Shown here piece after piece: positions 8,759 through 20,449 of a stretch of 35,413 nt of DNA; positions within the stretch are counted from its first letter, which is position 1; each line of letters starts with the position of its first letter. A program made the position numbers and the translations under genes. The notes below the pieces were generated by a model. It searched no databases. It was given only the letters and a program-made list of their open reading frames with translations, and was not told where the DNA came from. Source of the DNA: Planctomycetota bacterium (GTDB lineage Bacteria > Planctomycetota > SZUA-567 > H5-PLA8). The stretch covers positions 1 through 35,413 of the forward strand of contig JAKLKQ010000067.1 in assembly GCA_023150555.1 (NCBI GenBank), in the 5' to 3' direction.

Positions 8759-11517
8759 GTGCTCGATTCGTTAGTTGAAAGTCCCAATCGCACGGTTCGC
8801 AGCAACCGTATCCTCATCGCGCTCCGTCTCATCCTGGCGACTGTGTCGCTCGCGATCCTGCTGCTGCAGGACGCGCGATCCAACCGGACCGTACCCGGCC
8901 GCAGCAGGCCCACGCCCTCCACCGGCGAAGTCTCCGCCGTGGCCTTCTCGGCCGACGGCAATCGCCTGTATTCGGGCGGCAGCGACGCCACGGTGCGAAT
9001 CTGGGACGTAGCGACCCACAACGCCCTGTCCGCCGCCGAGGGCATTCAAGGCCACGGCGACATCGTCCTTCAGATCGCCCCCAGCCCCGACGACAAGACG
9101 ATGGCCTCAGCCAGCGCAGACGGCAGCGTTCGCCTGTACGACCTGGCCGAGGAGAAATGGGAGCACACGCTTGCCCACGACAGCCCCGTGTCCCTTGCGG
9201 CATGGTCGCCCGACGGCACGCGGCTGGTTACCGGCGGACGGCGTATGGGTCTGAACCTGTGGGACGCCCAAACCGGCACACGGCTCGCGCAGGCCAAGGC
9301 GGCGGAAGGCGAAGCCGAACCCAGGACCGGAATGGAAGACGACACCTTGCCTCCGGAGTTCCAGCTGACCTTCGCCGCGTTTCTGCCCGACGGCAAACGG
9401 ATCCTGACCACCGGCCTCGACGGTTCGATCCGCTTCTGGAACGCCGAGACGCTCGCGCAACTCGAAACCCTCCCCGCGCACACCAACGCCATCAACGCCG
9501 CGGCACTGTCGCCTGACGGGAAGTACCTCGCTACCGCGGGTCTGATCGTGCGGCTTTGGGAGTTGCCCGACCTCAAGCAGGTCCGCGCCACCGAGGCTCA
9601 CAGCGATCTGGTGACCGCGTTGAGCTTCGACGGAGATAGCCGCCATTTCCTCAGCGCAAGCCGCGACGGCAACCTGATGTACTGGGCTGTCGCCCAAGCC
9701 CGGCCGATCCGGACCTTCGGCAAGCACACGGACTGGATTCTGGCGGCGGCGCTCTCGCCCGACGGGAAGATTGCCGCCACGGGCACCTTCGACCGCACCG
9801 TGCGCATGTGGGATACCGCCACCGGGCAGGAAATGAACGAACTGATCGGCCACCGCTCGACCCTGCGCACCGCCGCACTGCTGCCCGACGCCCGCAGCGG
9901 GTCCCACGTCCAGCCGCTGCCGCTGTACCTCCAGCCGGTGGGCCTGGTGCTGATCATCGTCTGCGTCCTGACGATCTTCTACTTGGTGGTGCTGCGCCGT
10001 AGGGACCTGGCGCCGAAGCTGGCCACGCTGCAGGTCCTGGTGGACATCGGGCTGATCTCGGCGCTGGTGTACGATACCGGCAGCGTCAACAGCCCCTTCG
10101 TGACGCTGTATCTCGTTTCCGTCACGGCCGCCGCCTTCGTGATCTCGTGGCGCGGCGCCATCCTGGTCGCGGCCATGGCCGCGACGTTCTTCAGCCTCAC
10201 CATGATGGCCTACGGCCTGGGCAAGATCCCGCAAACCTACGCGGAGACGCTGAACTCGGCGCAGATCCTGGAATTCCGGAACCTCAAGTTCCTCGATTAC
10301 GTGCGCCTGCTGCTGCTGCCGATCTGCGCGTTCTTCCTGGTGGCGGGCCTGGCGGGGCATCTCTCGCAGCGCCTGGCCGTCGCTCGCATTCTGCACAACG
10401 AAGTGGTGGAAGGCATCGGCGAAGGCATCATCGTCCTCGACATGGGGCTGAAGGTCCTCTACCACAACGACGAACTGCGCAACCTGCTCCTGCTCAAGAG
10501 CAACCAGCACCAAAAGCCGCTGCGCGAACTGCTGGGCGACCAAGTCCACGAGCGCGCAGCCCAGGCGCTGGCCGACCAGACCGGGCGGCGGCTGGAAGTA
10601 AACCACCGGCGGCCGGACGGCATGATCCTGCCCTTCGAGGTTCGCGTGCTTCCGGTGCGCGACCCCGAAGGCCCGCCGCGCGGGCTGATCGTGGTTGTCG
10701 ACGACATCACGGCCGAAAAGAAAATGGAGGAGTTCTTCAAGCACAAGGAACGCATCGAGGCCATGGGACAGATCTCCGCGTCGATCGCCCACGAAATCCG
10801 CAATCCGCTGGCCTCGATCCGCGGCGCCGTGCAGGAGATCGCGCGCAGCGTCGAGATCCCCGAGAACAAGAAGATCCTGGTCGACATCGTGATGTCCGAG
10901 TCCGACCGGCTCGACAAGATCATCAGCGATTTCCTGCGCTACGCCCGCATGCGGCAGCCGAAACTCGCCGAAGTCAACCTGGCGACCCTGCTTTCCGAAC
11001 TGCGCATGATGCTGGTCACCCGCGACGAAGCCAAGGACGTGGAGGTGCGCCTGGAGGAAGTGGGCGAGGTCGACCCCTTCCCCGCGGACTCCGAACAGTT
11101 GCGGCAGATCTTCCTCAATCTGGGCGTCAACGCGTTGCAGGCCGTGGACGGCCGTCCCGAGAAGAAGGTCCTCTTCAGGCTCCAATCCGCCTCGCGGCAC
11201 AAGGCCCAGAGCCTGGGGTGCGCCGACGCCGCCTCGCGCGTGGACCGGCCGGGCGTGCTGGTCGAAATCCAGGACACCGGCCGCGGCATGGCGCCCAATG
11301 TGCTGAGCGAAATCTTCGAGCCGTTCTTCACGACCAAGGCCGACGGCACCGGCCTGGGCTTGGCCATCGTGGCGCGAATGGTGCAGGGCCACGAAGGGTT
11401 CATCGACGTGCAGAGCCATCCCGACCAGGGCACCACCTTCCGCATCTGGCTGCCGACCGACTTGAAGGCCGATCGCACCAGCGGCTTGCGGCAGGCCGTC
11501 GAGGAGTCCGGAACGGC

Positions 11518-11521
<4 letters not shown>
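8759..11521 (+). CDS. PilS-like sensor histidine kinase with a WD40 propeller in its first periplasmic loop
   Basis: A 920-residue membrane histidine kinase. Order: TM1 (18-36), seven WD40 blades (about 54-352, each with SPDG/RLWD-type strands), TM2 (395-412, followed by RRR), TM3-TM6 (about 423-533), a PAS-like domain (545-655), a HisKA domain with the H box SIAHEIRNPL (His678), and a HATPase with N791, DTGRGM (839-844) and GTGLGLAI (863-870). TM2-TM6 and the linker match the membrane domain of PilS, which normally has only a short TM1-TM2 loop. The positive-inside rule puts the propeller outside the cytoplasm. The start is GTG with GGAG upstream. It overlaps the response-regulator gene by ATGA, so that is the likely partner. 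Confidence 0.88.
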
Positions 11522-13076
<1,555 letters not shown>

Positions 13077-13080
<4 letters not shown>

Positions 13081-14267
13081 GCACGCCCGTTCCTCAGAAG
13101 GATACCTCCTCGCTCCAACGCGCCGCGCGCGTACGCGTAGCCATCCTGGCCGGCGCGGCGATACTGGTGGTGTTGTTCTTCGCGTTCTGGCCGCGCGGCG
13201 CGAAACCCGAGGTGCCGGGCGACGAGGAGACGGTGGAGCTCGACGCGCCGCCCGAACCTCCGCCCGCGGCCGCCGAGACCGCCAAGGCCCCGCCGCCCGT
13301 AGCTGCTGCCGTCGTGGACCTCGGCCACGATGACGCGCCGGCGGGCAAAAACAGAGACGCCGCCGCGCTGGCCTACCGCTGGGAAGCGAAGAGCATCTAC
13401 CGTTTCCAGATCCGCAAGCAGACCCGGCTGACCCCCGGCGGCGCGGAAGCCGCGGCCGAACACGACGGCCGTACCACCGAGTTCAACGGCGTGCTCGTGG
13501 TCCAGGTCGATACCGTAGACAGCGACGGCACGGCGCACGGCTCCCTTCGCGTCGACAATTCGAAGTTCACGCTGCCCCCCTACCTTACCTTCGACTCCGG
13601 AACCACCCAGCCCAAGGCCGACGAAGAGACCCTGGGGGCCATCGCCGAAGCCCTGCGCATCGCGCTGGCCCAGGCCAGTTGGCCCGCCGACATCGACGCC
13701 GAGGGGCGCATCCGTGTGGCTGCCCGCACCCCGGACGAACTCGACAAGATGCTTCATCCCATCCGCACCTCGGGGAAGTGGAACCGCAAGATCGTCGCGA
13801 AGGTCGGCGAGATCCTGGCCAAGGACCTGCCGTTCGGAAAGGACCAGATAGACCAGGACCTGCTGGTCGCGCTGGGCGAGCCCGCTCCTCAGGCCGCACC
13901 GGAGAACCTGGCGGTGCTGCATCCGCAGCGCCTGGCGGGCGCGCAGGCGCTTCTGCCGGGCGGCCGGCTGGAACTTCAGACCAAACGCGTGGCGCTCACG
14001 CGGCCCGAAGGCGCGAAGGACCCGTACCTCAGCCACATCCTCATCGACGGACGGCGGATCATCGTGGCGCCGGGGCCAACTGAGAGCAAGGAAGGACGCG
14101 CCGTCTTCGATCTCGACCTGGGGCTGCTCGACGAGTTCCGCGAGGAGTACCGGACGTCCTTCACCTGCTCCGCCGGAGCAAGGACCCAGGCACAGACCGT
14201 GCACGTCGTCTACACCGTGAAGCGTCTGGCGCCGCCTCTGCGCCAGATGGCACCGCCCGAGGAATAG
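13077..14267 (+). CDS. Membrane-anchored protein of unknown function, coupled to pilR
   Basis: The 396-residue product has a short basic N-terminus, one transmembrane segment (about 24-41, VAILAGAAILVVLFFAFW), a Pro/Glu/Ala-rich linker (about 45-90) and a soluble domain that should lie outside the cytoplasm. The soluble part has beta-rich stretches (YRWEAKSIYRFQIRKQTRL). I cannot name a family. The start codon overlaps the pilR stop by ATGA, showing translational coupling to the two-component pair. Five bases separate its end from glmM. A role linked to what the sensor detects is possible but only inferred from position. Confidence 0.75.
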
Positions 14268-14272
14268 CGTTC

Positions 14273-15649
14273 ATGGCCAAGCGAATCTTGAACGACCTGA
14301 TGATCTCGATTTCCGGCGTGCGCGGCATCGTCGGCAAAAGCCTCACGCCCGAACTGCTCTCGCGGCTGGGCCAGGCTTTCGGCACGTACATGGAATCCGG
14401 CCGGGTGGTCGTGGGCCGCGACACGCGCGTCAGCGGCGAGATGGTCAAGCACTCGGTCTTCGGCGGCCTGCTGTCCACGGGCTGCACGATCCTGGACATC
14501 GGCGTCGTCTCCACACCCACCGCGACGCTGATGATCGAGGAGTTGAAGGCCGACGGCGGCATCGTGATCAGCGCCAGCCATAACCCCGTCGAATGGAACG
14601 CGCTGAAATTCTTCCGCGCCGACGGCGTGTACCTGAACGCCGCCGAAGGCCGCGACCTGCTGAACATCTATTACGGCGGCGACTTCACCAAGAAGCCCTG
14701 GGACGAGCTGCGCCCCGTCGAATGCGTCTCCGACGCCGAAACGCACCACGTCGAGAAAGTCCTCTCGATCCTCGATGTCGATGCGATCAAGAAGCGCAAG
14801 TTCCGCGTCGCACTGGATTGCTGCAACGGCGCGGGCGTGGGCGTCAGCCTGCGGCTGCTGCAGGAACTTGGGTGCACGGTGGAGCCCATCCACTGCACGC
14901 CCGATGGCCTCTTCCCGCACACGCCCGAACCCAATTTCGACAACCTGCAGGACCTCTGCCGCTTCACCCGCGAACGGAAGGTCGACGTCGGCTTCGCCAC
15001 CGACCCCGACGCCGACCGCATCGCCGTCGTCTCCGAGAAGGGCGACTTCCTCGGCGAGGAACTGAGCCTGGCCCTCGCCGCGCAGCACGTCCTGGCCAAG
15101 GCCTCGAAGGAAAACGGCCGCGTCGTGGTCATCAACATGTCCACCAGCAGCGTCACGGAAGACGTCGCGCGCGCCGCAGGCTTCGCCGTCGTGCGCACGC
15201 CCGTCGGCGAGGTCAACGTCGCCGAGCGCATGGAAGACCTGAAGGCCGCCATCGGCGGCGAAGGCAACGGCGGCGTCATCGACCCGCGCGTGCACTACGG
15301 CCGCGACGCCATCGTCGGCATGGGCCTGGTGCTCGAGCACCTGGCCTGCACCGACAAGCCCCTCAGCGCGGTCGCCGGCGCGCTGCCGCACTGGCACATG
15401 ATCAAGACCAAGATCGAGGTTCCCACCGCACGCGCCCGCGAGGTCCTGCGCCGCCTGCAGCGCGAGGCCAAGGCCGAACGCATCAGCACAGAGGACGGGC
15501 TGCGGTTGGACTGGCCCGACCGTTGGGTCCACCTGCGCGCGTCCAACACCGAGCCGGTAATGCGCATCATCGCCGAGGCCCGCAAGGAGACTGACGCCCA
15601 GGGCCTGATCGAGACCTACACGCGCCTGGCCACCGAGGCCCTCGCGTAG
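14273..15649 (+). CDS. glmM: Phosphoglucosamine mutase-type phosphohexomutase
   Basis: This enzyme interconverts glucosamine-6-phosphate and glucosamine-1-phosphate on the way to UDP-GlcNAc. The 458 residues show the four-domain alpha-D-phosphohexomutase pattern: catalytic phosphoserine loop ISASHNPVEWNALKFF (Ser near 100), metal loop DPDADR (about 245-250), sugar loop GEGNGGVI, and phosphate loop RASNTEPVMR at the C-terminus. The SNTEP form is also seen in phosphomannomutases and archaeal-type GlmM, so sugar specificity is not fixed by motif. The neighbouring glmS makes GlmM the best call. It follows the upstream gene by 5 bp. Confidence 0.88.
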   Translation: MAKRILNDLMISISGVRGIVGKSLTPELLSRLGQAFGTYMESGRVVVGRDTRVSGEMVKHSVFGGLLSTGCTILDIGVVSTPTATLMIEELKADGGIVISASHNPVEWNALKFFRADGVYLNAAEGRDLLNIYYGGDFTKKPWDELRPVECVSDAETHHVEKVLSILDVDAIKKRKFRVALDCCNGAGVGVSLRLLQELGCTVEPIHCTPDGLFPHTPEPNFDNLQDLCRFTRERKVDVGFATDPDADRIAVVSEKGDFLGEELSLALAAQHVLAKASKENGRVVVINMSTSSVTEDVARAAGFAVVRTPVGEVNVAERMEDLKAAIGGEGNGGVIDPRVHYGRDAIVGMGLVLEHLACTDKPLSAVAGALPHWHMIKTKIEVPTARAREVLRRLQREAKAERISTEDGLRLDWPDRWVHLRASNTEPVMRIIAEARKETDAQGLIETYTRLATEALA

Positions 15650-15669
15650 CACCCTTGCTTTAAGTTGAG

Positions 15670-15717
15670 AAATCGCCGAAAAATAGGTTCCGTTTCCGAT
15701 TAGGAACGCGCCGATTT
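15670..15717 (+). other. Nested inverted repeats in the glmM-glmS gap
   Basis: AAATCG (15670-15675) can pair with CGATTT (15712-15717), and inside it GTTCC (15687-15691) with GGAAC (15703-15707). A T-rich run follows. This could be a terminator for glmM or a leader structure for glmS. It lacks the conserved core of the glmS ribozyme as I know it, so I do not call that. Confidence 0.35.
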
Positions 15718-15772
15718 TCTGTTTGTGGCGCAGGCGAATTCAAAACCCCGATTTCGAGGCACCCTTTCGCGC

Positions 15773-17632
15773 ATGTGCGGCATCGTCGGCTACACCGGAC
15801 CCGGCCAAGCGCTGGGCTTCGTGATCGAGGGCCTCGCGCGGCTCGAGTACCGCGGCTACGACTCCGCCGGCGTGGCCCACACCGGTTCGAAGGGCCTTAA
15901 AGTCCACCGCGCCGCCGGCCGTGTGGCCGACCTGCGCGCGGCCCTGAGTTCCGCCGCCGTGCCGCTCGACGGCCCCGGCGCCGCCATCGGCCACACCCGC
16001 TGGGCTACCCACGGCCCGCCCACCGAACGCAATGCGCATCCTCATCGCGACCAGGCAGGCGACATCGCCCTCGTCCACAACGGCATCATCGAGAACCACG
16101 CCGAGCTGCGCGCCAAGCTGGAGGCGCAAGGTTGCGTCTTCAAGAGCGACACCGACACCGAGGCCGCCGCGCACCTGATCGGCAAGCTCTACCAGGGCGA
16201 CCTGCTGCGCGCCGTCGAACGCGCCCTCGAGATGATCGAAGGCTCCTTTGCCTTCGCGGTGCTCTCGTCGAAGGAGCCCGGGCGCCTGGTCGGCGCGCGC
16301 CGCGGCTCGCCCCTGGTCGTCGGCCTGGGCGCGGGGAACAAGGAGTTCTTCCTCGCCTCCGACGCGCTGCCCATCGTCGAGCGCACCAAGACGGTGCTCT
16401 ACCTAAACGACGACGAGATCGTCGCGCTGAAGCCCGGCGAGATCCAGATCCGCCACCGCGGCAAGCCCGTCGAGCCCAAGACGCAGGAACTGCACTGGTC
16501 GGCGGAGGACGCCGAACGCGGCGGCTTCGAACACTTCATGCTCAAGGAGATCCACGAACAGCCCGCCGCGCTGCGCCGCCTGGCCGTGGAGCTGATCGCC
16601 TCGCCGGGATCGCCCGAGGGCCAGCCGCCCGCCTTCCGGCTCGAACACCTGGGCCTGGACGCCGCGCGTCTGCAGGCCGTGCAGCGCATCGTGATCCTGG
16701 GCCAGGGCACCAGCTACCACGCGGGACTGGTGGGCCGCAACATGATCGAACGCACCGCGCGCGTGCCGGTGCAGGTCGAGTACGGCAGCGACTTCCGCTA
16801 CCGCGACCCCGTCGTCGACCCGAACGTGCTGGTGCTGGCGGTCTCCCAGTCCGGCGAGACGGCCGACACGCTCGGCGGCGTGCGCCTGGCCAAGGACCTG
16901 GGCTGCCCGACGCTCAGCGTCGTCAACGTCACCGGCAGCACCATGGCGCGGGAGAGCGACGGGGTGATCTACATGCACGTCGGCCCCGAGATCGGCGTCG
17001 CCTCGACGAAAGCCTTCACGGGGCAGATCGCCGCGCTGTACGTCTTCGCCATCCATCTGGGCCTGGTGCGCGGAACGCTCTCGCCCGCCGACGCCCACCG
17101 CCGCGCGCAGGACCTGCTGCAGGTACCCGCGCGCATCGAGGAAGCCCTGGGGCAGGCGCCGGCCGTGAAGAAGATCGCCGAGACGCTGAAGGATGCCGAG
17201 CACGCGCTGTACCTGGGCCGCGGCACCGGATTCCCGCTCGCACTGGAAGGCGCTCTGAAGCTGAAGGAAGTCAGCTACATCCACGCCGAAGGCTACGATG
17301 CGGCGGAAATGAAGCACGGCCCCATCGCGCTGATCGACGAGAAGATGCCCGTTGTCGTCCTGGCGCTGCAGGGGCGCCGCTACGAGAAGATCCGCAGCAA
17401 CATCCAGGAAGTGAAGGCCCGCGGCGGGCGCGTGATCGCCATCGCCAGCCACGACGACGCCCATATCGCCGGCGCCGTCGACGAGGTCCTGCGCGTGCGC
17501 GACGACCGCGGCATCATGAACGCCCTCGTCTGCGCCGTGCCGCTGCAGTTGATCGCCTACTACATCGCCGTGGTCCGGGGCTGCGACGTGGACAAGCCCC
17601 GCAACCTGGCCAAGAGCGTGACGGTCGAATAA
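15773..17632 (+). CDS. glmS: Glutamine-fructose-6-phosphate aminotransferase (isomerising)
   Basis: GlmS makes glucosamine-6-phosphate from fructose-6-phosphate and glutamine, the first committed step to UDP-GlcNAc. The start is fixed by chemistry: Cys2 in MCGIVGYTG must become the N-terminal nucleophile, so an in-frame GTG at 15725 is rejected. The 619 residues hold a class-II glutaminase domain (1 to about 230, with HTRWATHGPPTERNAHPH and HNGIIEN) and two SIS sugar-isomerase domains (GQGTSYHAGL and SQSGETADT; then GRGTGFPLALEGALKLKEVS). The C-terminus DKPRNLAKSVTVE is the conserved family end. It lies downstream of glmM, and the pair supplies amino sugar for the cell envelope. Confidence 0.96.
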   Translation: MCGIVGYTGPGQALGFVIEGLARLEYRGYDSAGVAHTGSKGLKVHRAAGRVADLRAALSSAAVPLDGPGAAIGHTRWATHGPPTERNAHPHRDQAGDIALVHNGIIENHAELRAKLEAQGCVFKSDTDTEAAAHLIGKLYQGDLLRAVERALEMIEGSFAFAVLSSKEPGRLVGARRGSPLVVGLGAGNKEFFLASDALPIVERTKTVLYLNDDEIVALKPGEIQIRHRGKPVEPKTQELHWSAEDAERGGFEHFMLKEIHEQPAALRRLAVELIASPGSPEGQPPAFRLEHLGLDAARLQAVQRIVILGQGTSYHAGLVGRNMIERTARVPVQVEYGSDFRYRDPVVDPNVLVLAVSQSGETADTLGGVRLAKDLGCPTLSVVNVTGSTMARESDGVIYMHVGPEIGVASTKAFTGQIAALYVFAIHLGLVRGTLSPADAHRRAQDLLQVPARIEEALGQAPAVKKIAETLKDAEHALYLGRGTGFPLALEGALKLKEVSYIHAEGYDAAEMKHGPIALIDEKMPVVVLALQGRRYEKIRSNIQEVKARGGRVIAIASHDDAHIAGAVDEVLRVRDDRGIMNALVCAVPLQLIAYYIAVVRGCDVDKPRNLAKSVTVE

Positions 17633-17683
17633 CGCACATGGTGCAGTCCAAAGTCCCCCCGCCCAATGACGTCTATGAAGGGG

Positions 17684-17711
17684 GTGACAAGAGCGCGAAG
17701 GCGGGTATCAT
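17684..17711 (+). promoter_or_regulatory. Sigma-70-type promoter upstream of the ABC ATPase gene
   Basis: GTGACA (17684-17689), a 16-nt spacer and TATCAT (17706-17711) make a good match, with five of six bases in each hexamer. A start point near 17718 would leave a short leader before the gene at 17736. Confidence 0.55.
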
Positions 17712-17735
17712 GGTCTTTCTCGGGGCTAGGAACCG

Positions 17736-18716
17736 GTGTTTCCAGGCAAAGGCATGATCGCGAGCCCATTCGGCACCAACGGCGACGGCGACCGCCTGCT
17801 GCATCTGCAGGCCGTCAGCAAGGAATACAGCGCCGGCCCTGCGGCCGTCCGCGCGGTGCGCAGCGTGAATCTCACGCTGACCCGCGGCGAGTTCGTGCTC
17901 CTGGAAGGCCCGTCCGGCAGCGGAAAGACCACGCTGCTCTCGATCATGGGCCTGCTCATGAAGCCCAGCCACGGCAAGATCTACCTGCACGGCCAGGACG
18001 TCACGACCCTGGGCGAAGACCACCTGCCCGCCCTGCGCCTGAAGCACGTCGGATTCATCTTCCAGACCTTCAACCTCTTCCCCGCCCTGACCGCGCACCA
18101 GAACGTCGCGCTGGCCCTGAAGCTGAAGGGCGTCGGCTGGCGCGCGCGGCGCAAAGAAGCCACCCGCCTGCTCGACCGCGTGGGCCTGAGTGACTGCATG
18201 CACCGCAAGCCCATGGAACTCTCGGGCGGGCAGCGCCAGCGCGTCTCCATCGCGCGCGCGCTGTGCGGCTCCGCCGACGTGCTGCTGGCCGACGAACCCA
18301 CCGCAGCCCTCGACACCGAAACGGGCCTCTCGATCATGCAGCTATTGAAGGAGCAGACGCTCGACGGGCAGCGCGCGGTCTTCGTCGTCACGCACGACCC
18401 GCGCCTGCAGAAGTTCGCCACGCGCGTCGACCGCATCACCGACGGGCAGCTGTCCGTCGGTAAGCCGCTGGAAGGCTCACCCCTCGCCGCGCGCCCCGAG
18501 GACAGTACCGTCCGCGCGCGGCGCGTCGAGGACTGCGAGCGCATCCTGGCCGCCGCCGAGATGCCCACGCCGGAACCCGAAGCGCTCGCCGCACAGCAGG
18601 ACGCCCAGATCGCCAGGGACGTAGAAGGAGCCGAGGAAGGCACGCCAGCCGGCAACGGCCAGCCGGGCGCCGCCGGTGCCGCGCACACGCCCCAGCCCAC
18701 CACCGCCGGCGAATAA
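17736..18716 (+). CDS. ABC transporter ATP-binding protein, LolD/MacB type
   Basis: A 326-residue ATPase with Walker A GPSGSGKTTL, Q-loop FQTFNLFP, signature LSGGQRQRVSIARAL, Walker B VLLADEPTAALD and H-loop VVTHDP, in the order and spacing of the LolD/FtsE/MacB family that powers lipoprotein release or drug/peptide export. About 95 residues after the core (from roughly 230) form an Ala/Pro/Glu-rich extension that the family normally lacks. No permease gene is adjacent in this window, so the partner is unknown. Start is GTG at 17736 or ATG at 17754; the former is nearer a weak TAGGA site. The gene has its own promoter candidate. Confidence 0.88.
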   Translation: MFPGKGMIASPFGTNGDGDRLLHLQAVSKEYSAGPAAVRAVRSVNLTLTRGEFVLLEGPSGSGKTTLLSIMGLLMKPSHGKIYLHGQDVTTLGEDHLPALRLKHVGFIFQTFNLFPALTAHQNVALALKLKGVGWRARRKEATRLLDRVGLSDCMHRKPMELSGGQRQRVSIARALCGSADVLLADEPTAALDTETGLSIMQLLKEQTLDGQRAVFVVTHDPRLQKFATRVDRITDGQLSVGKPLEGSPLAARPEDSTVRARRVEDCERILAAAEMPTPEPEALAAQQDAQIARDVEGAEEGTPAGNGQPGAAGAAHTPQPTTAGE

Positions 18717-18722
18717 CCCTTC

Positions 18723-19115
18723 GTGACACCCGACGGTCCGACTTCCGCCCCACCCGGCCGCGAACCGGAAAAGCCCAAATACTATGTCGCTCCATCGGAA
18801 TACCTCCGCCCGATGGAAGACCCCGACGCGCCAAAAAAGCCAGGCCTCCTGCACAATGCCCTTCGATTTCTGGTGGTTCAGGCCCTTGCCTCCTACCTGC
18901 TCGGTTCACTCGTGATGAGCGCGATCTTTGGCCTCCTCTTTTATTTTTCTACTTCAACGCTCGAGCTGATCTGCTACGGCATTCCGTTGCTGGTCGTGGC
19001 CATATTCGCAGGAGCCGCAATCTACTTTCGGCGTCTCGCCAAGTCGCGCGAAGCCGGCATGGAGGCGGAGATCCAACTGCGCATGGAAATGGATGACCAG
19101 CACGGAGGCACGTAG
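18723..19115 (+). CDS. Small two-TM membrane protein of unknown function
   Basis: The 130-residue protein has a hydrophilic Pro-rich N-terminus (about 1-45), two hydrophobic segments (about 46-75 and 80-102), and a charged C-terminal tail (RRLAKSREAGMEAEIQLRMEMD). I do not recognise a family. It begins with GTG six bases after the ABC ATPase stop and is probably cotranscribed with it, but it is too small to be the permease. ATG at 18813 is an alternative start. A terminator lies about 80 bp downstream. Confidence 0.65.
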   Translation: MTPDGPTSAPPGREPEKPKYYVAPSEYLRPMEDPDAPKKPGLLHNALRFLVVQALASYLLGSLVMSAIFGLLFYFSTSTLELICYGIPLLVVAIFAGAAIYFRRLAKSREAGMEAEIQLRMEMDDQHGGT

Positions 19116-19194
19116 TGCAATCCTCAACCCGCATTCCATGTAAAAAGCATGTATAAATTCACTGGTATCATCGAAAACTACCTAAACTAATACC

Positions 19195-19218
19195 AATGTT
19201 CGTCGACGAGCATTTTTT
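19195..19218 (+). terminator. Rho-independent terminator
   Basis: AATGTTCG and CGAGCATT form an 8-bp stem (one G-T pair) around the loop TCGA, followed by an unbroken T-run (19213-19218). It ends the ABC ATPase/small membrane protein unit. The 19116-19398 gap around it is A+T-rich with no gene that I can support. Confidence 0.7.
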
Positions 19219-19398
19219 GATCGTTTCGATAAAGCAATGCCTCAAACGCCAGCTTCTCTGCGCATAGAAGGCATTTCGGGCGCGCAAGACCGTAAAAGCC
19301 GAGGCGCGAGGTGCTCGCCGCCTTACGCCAAAAGTGTAACACCCGATCGCGAGGATCGAATTTCGAGCGCAAGATTTTTTCAATTCAGACGCGCGAGC

Positions 19399-20409
19399 TC
19401 AAGGAAAGAGATTCGGCACCGCCACCGTCGTGCCGCGTTCGATGGCCTGCGCCGTCGCAATGCAGGCCGCCAGCGTGCGGCAGGCGTCGGCGTACGTGCA
19501 GCGGACCTTCGCCGCGTCGCCGTCGCGCACGGCGTCCAGGAACGCGCGCAGTTCGATCTCGAAGGGCTCGGCGTCGGCTTGTTCGTTGACGGGTTTCCCG
19601 TCCACGTGCCCATGCAGGCGGCTGGGCTTGCCCACGTCCCACGTCAGGTCCCAGTCGGCGCCCAGCAGCCGCATCTGCAACAGGGTCTTCGCGTGCGACC
19701 AGTTGACGATGTGCGTCGAGAGCATCCCCGAAGCGTGCCGCAGCACCGCGACGGAAGTCTCCTCGCAGTCGCGCCCTTCGCGCGGATGGGTATCGCCCAA
19801 GTCCCCCGCTCCCAATGCCGCGACCGGCTCGTCGCCGGTGAGCCAGCGCAGCAGGTCGACGAAGTGGCTGCCCTGCTCGATGATGGGCCCGCCGCACGCG
19901 GCCTTCGAATAGAACGCCTTCGGCGCCTTGCCCTCGGCGACGAGTTGGAACATCGGGCGCGCCAGCAGGGTCTGCGCGGCGAGCACCCGCCGGCCTGCGG
20001 CGAGTTCCTTCATCCGCCCGGCGAGCGGGTGCGCGCGGTACTGGAAGCCCGCGGCGTTCAGCGTGCCGCTCTCCGCAAGCGCCGCCGCGATAGTTTTCGC
20101 GGTCTCGAGATCGTGCGCGGGCGGCTTCTCGCAGAATACGGCCAGCTTGCGTTCGGCGCAGGCCAGCAGCGGACCTTTGCGTTCCTGCGTTGTCGTGCAG
20201 AGGATCAGCGCGGCGAGGTCCTTCTCGGCGGCGGCAAGATCGCGCCAGTGCGGGTAGACGCGGCAGCCGTGGGCGCGCGCGGCTTCCGCGCGGCGCTTTT
20301 CGTCCAGGTCGGCGGCAGCAATCAATTTCGCGCCGGGGGTCGCGGCCAGCGTGCGTGCGTGGATCTGCCCCGCCACGCCCAGGCCGACGATGGCAACCGG
20401 TATGCTCAT
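19399..20409 (-). CDS. Gfo/Idh/MocA-family oxidoreductase
   Basis: A 336-residue NAD(P)-dependent sugar or inositol dehydrogenase-like enzyme. It has the Rossmann loop VGLGVAG (8-14), the family motif CEKP (Glu94-Lys95-Pro96) whose Lys is catalytic, and GGPIIEQGSHFVDLLRWLTG with the conserved Asp/His region at His181 and Asp184. The C-terminal alpha/beta domain (about 125-336) is full length. The substrate cannot be read from sequence; the family acts on sugars, cyclitols and related polyols. It lies 40 bp downstream of the L,D-transpeptidase gene on the minus strand and may be cotranscribed with it. Confidence 0.87.
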   Translation of the reverse strand: MSIPVAIVGLGVAGQIHARTLAATPGAKLIAAADLDEKRRAEAARAHGCRVYPHWRDLAAAEKDLAALILCTTTQERKGPLLACAERKLAVFCEKPPAHDLETAKTIAAALAESGTLNAAGFQYRAHPLAGRMKELAAGRRVLAAQTLLARPMFQLVAEGKAPKAFYSKAACGGPIIEQGSHFVDLLRWLTGDEPVAALGAGDLGDTHPREGRDCEETSVAVLRHASGMLSTHIVNWSHAKTLLQMRLLGADWDLTWDVGKPSRLHGHVDGKPVNEQADAEPFEIELRAFLDAVRDGDAAKVRCTYADACRTLAACIATAQAIERGTTVAVPNLFP

Positions 20410-20449
20410 CTTTAAGAGGATAGCACGAGCGCTCGGCCCGCGCGAAGGC

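Noticed and set aside
9107..11419. 770-codon open frame on the minus strand
   Set aside because: It is antisense to the WD40-histidine kinase gene, whose domains are unmistakable. Its His/Gln-rich composition is what reversed high-GC coding sequence gives.
10147..11517. In-frame 5' extension of the pilR gene
   Set aside because: It would overlap the kinase gene completely. The ATG in the ATGA overlap at 11518 gives the normal receiver-domain start.
15725..15772. Earlier GTG start for glmS
   Set aside because: GlmS needs Cys2 exposed after Met removal, so the ATG before CGIVGYTG at 15773 is the functional start.
15650..15772. glmS ribozyme
   Set aside because: Inverted repeats are present, but I do not see the conserved glmS ribozyme core, and the class is mainly known from Firmicutes-type genomes.
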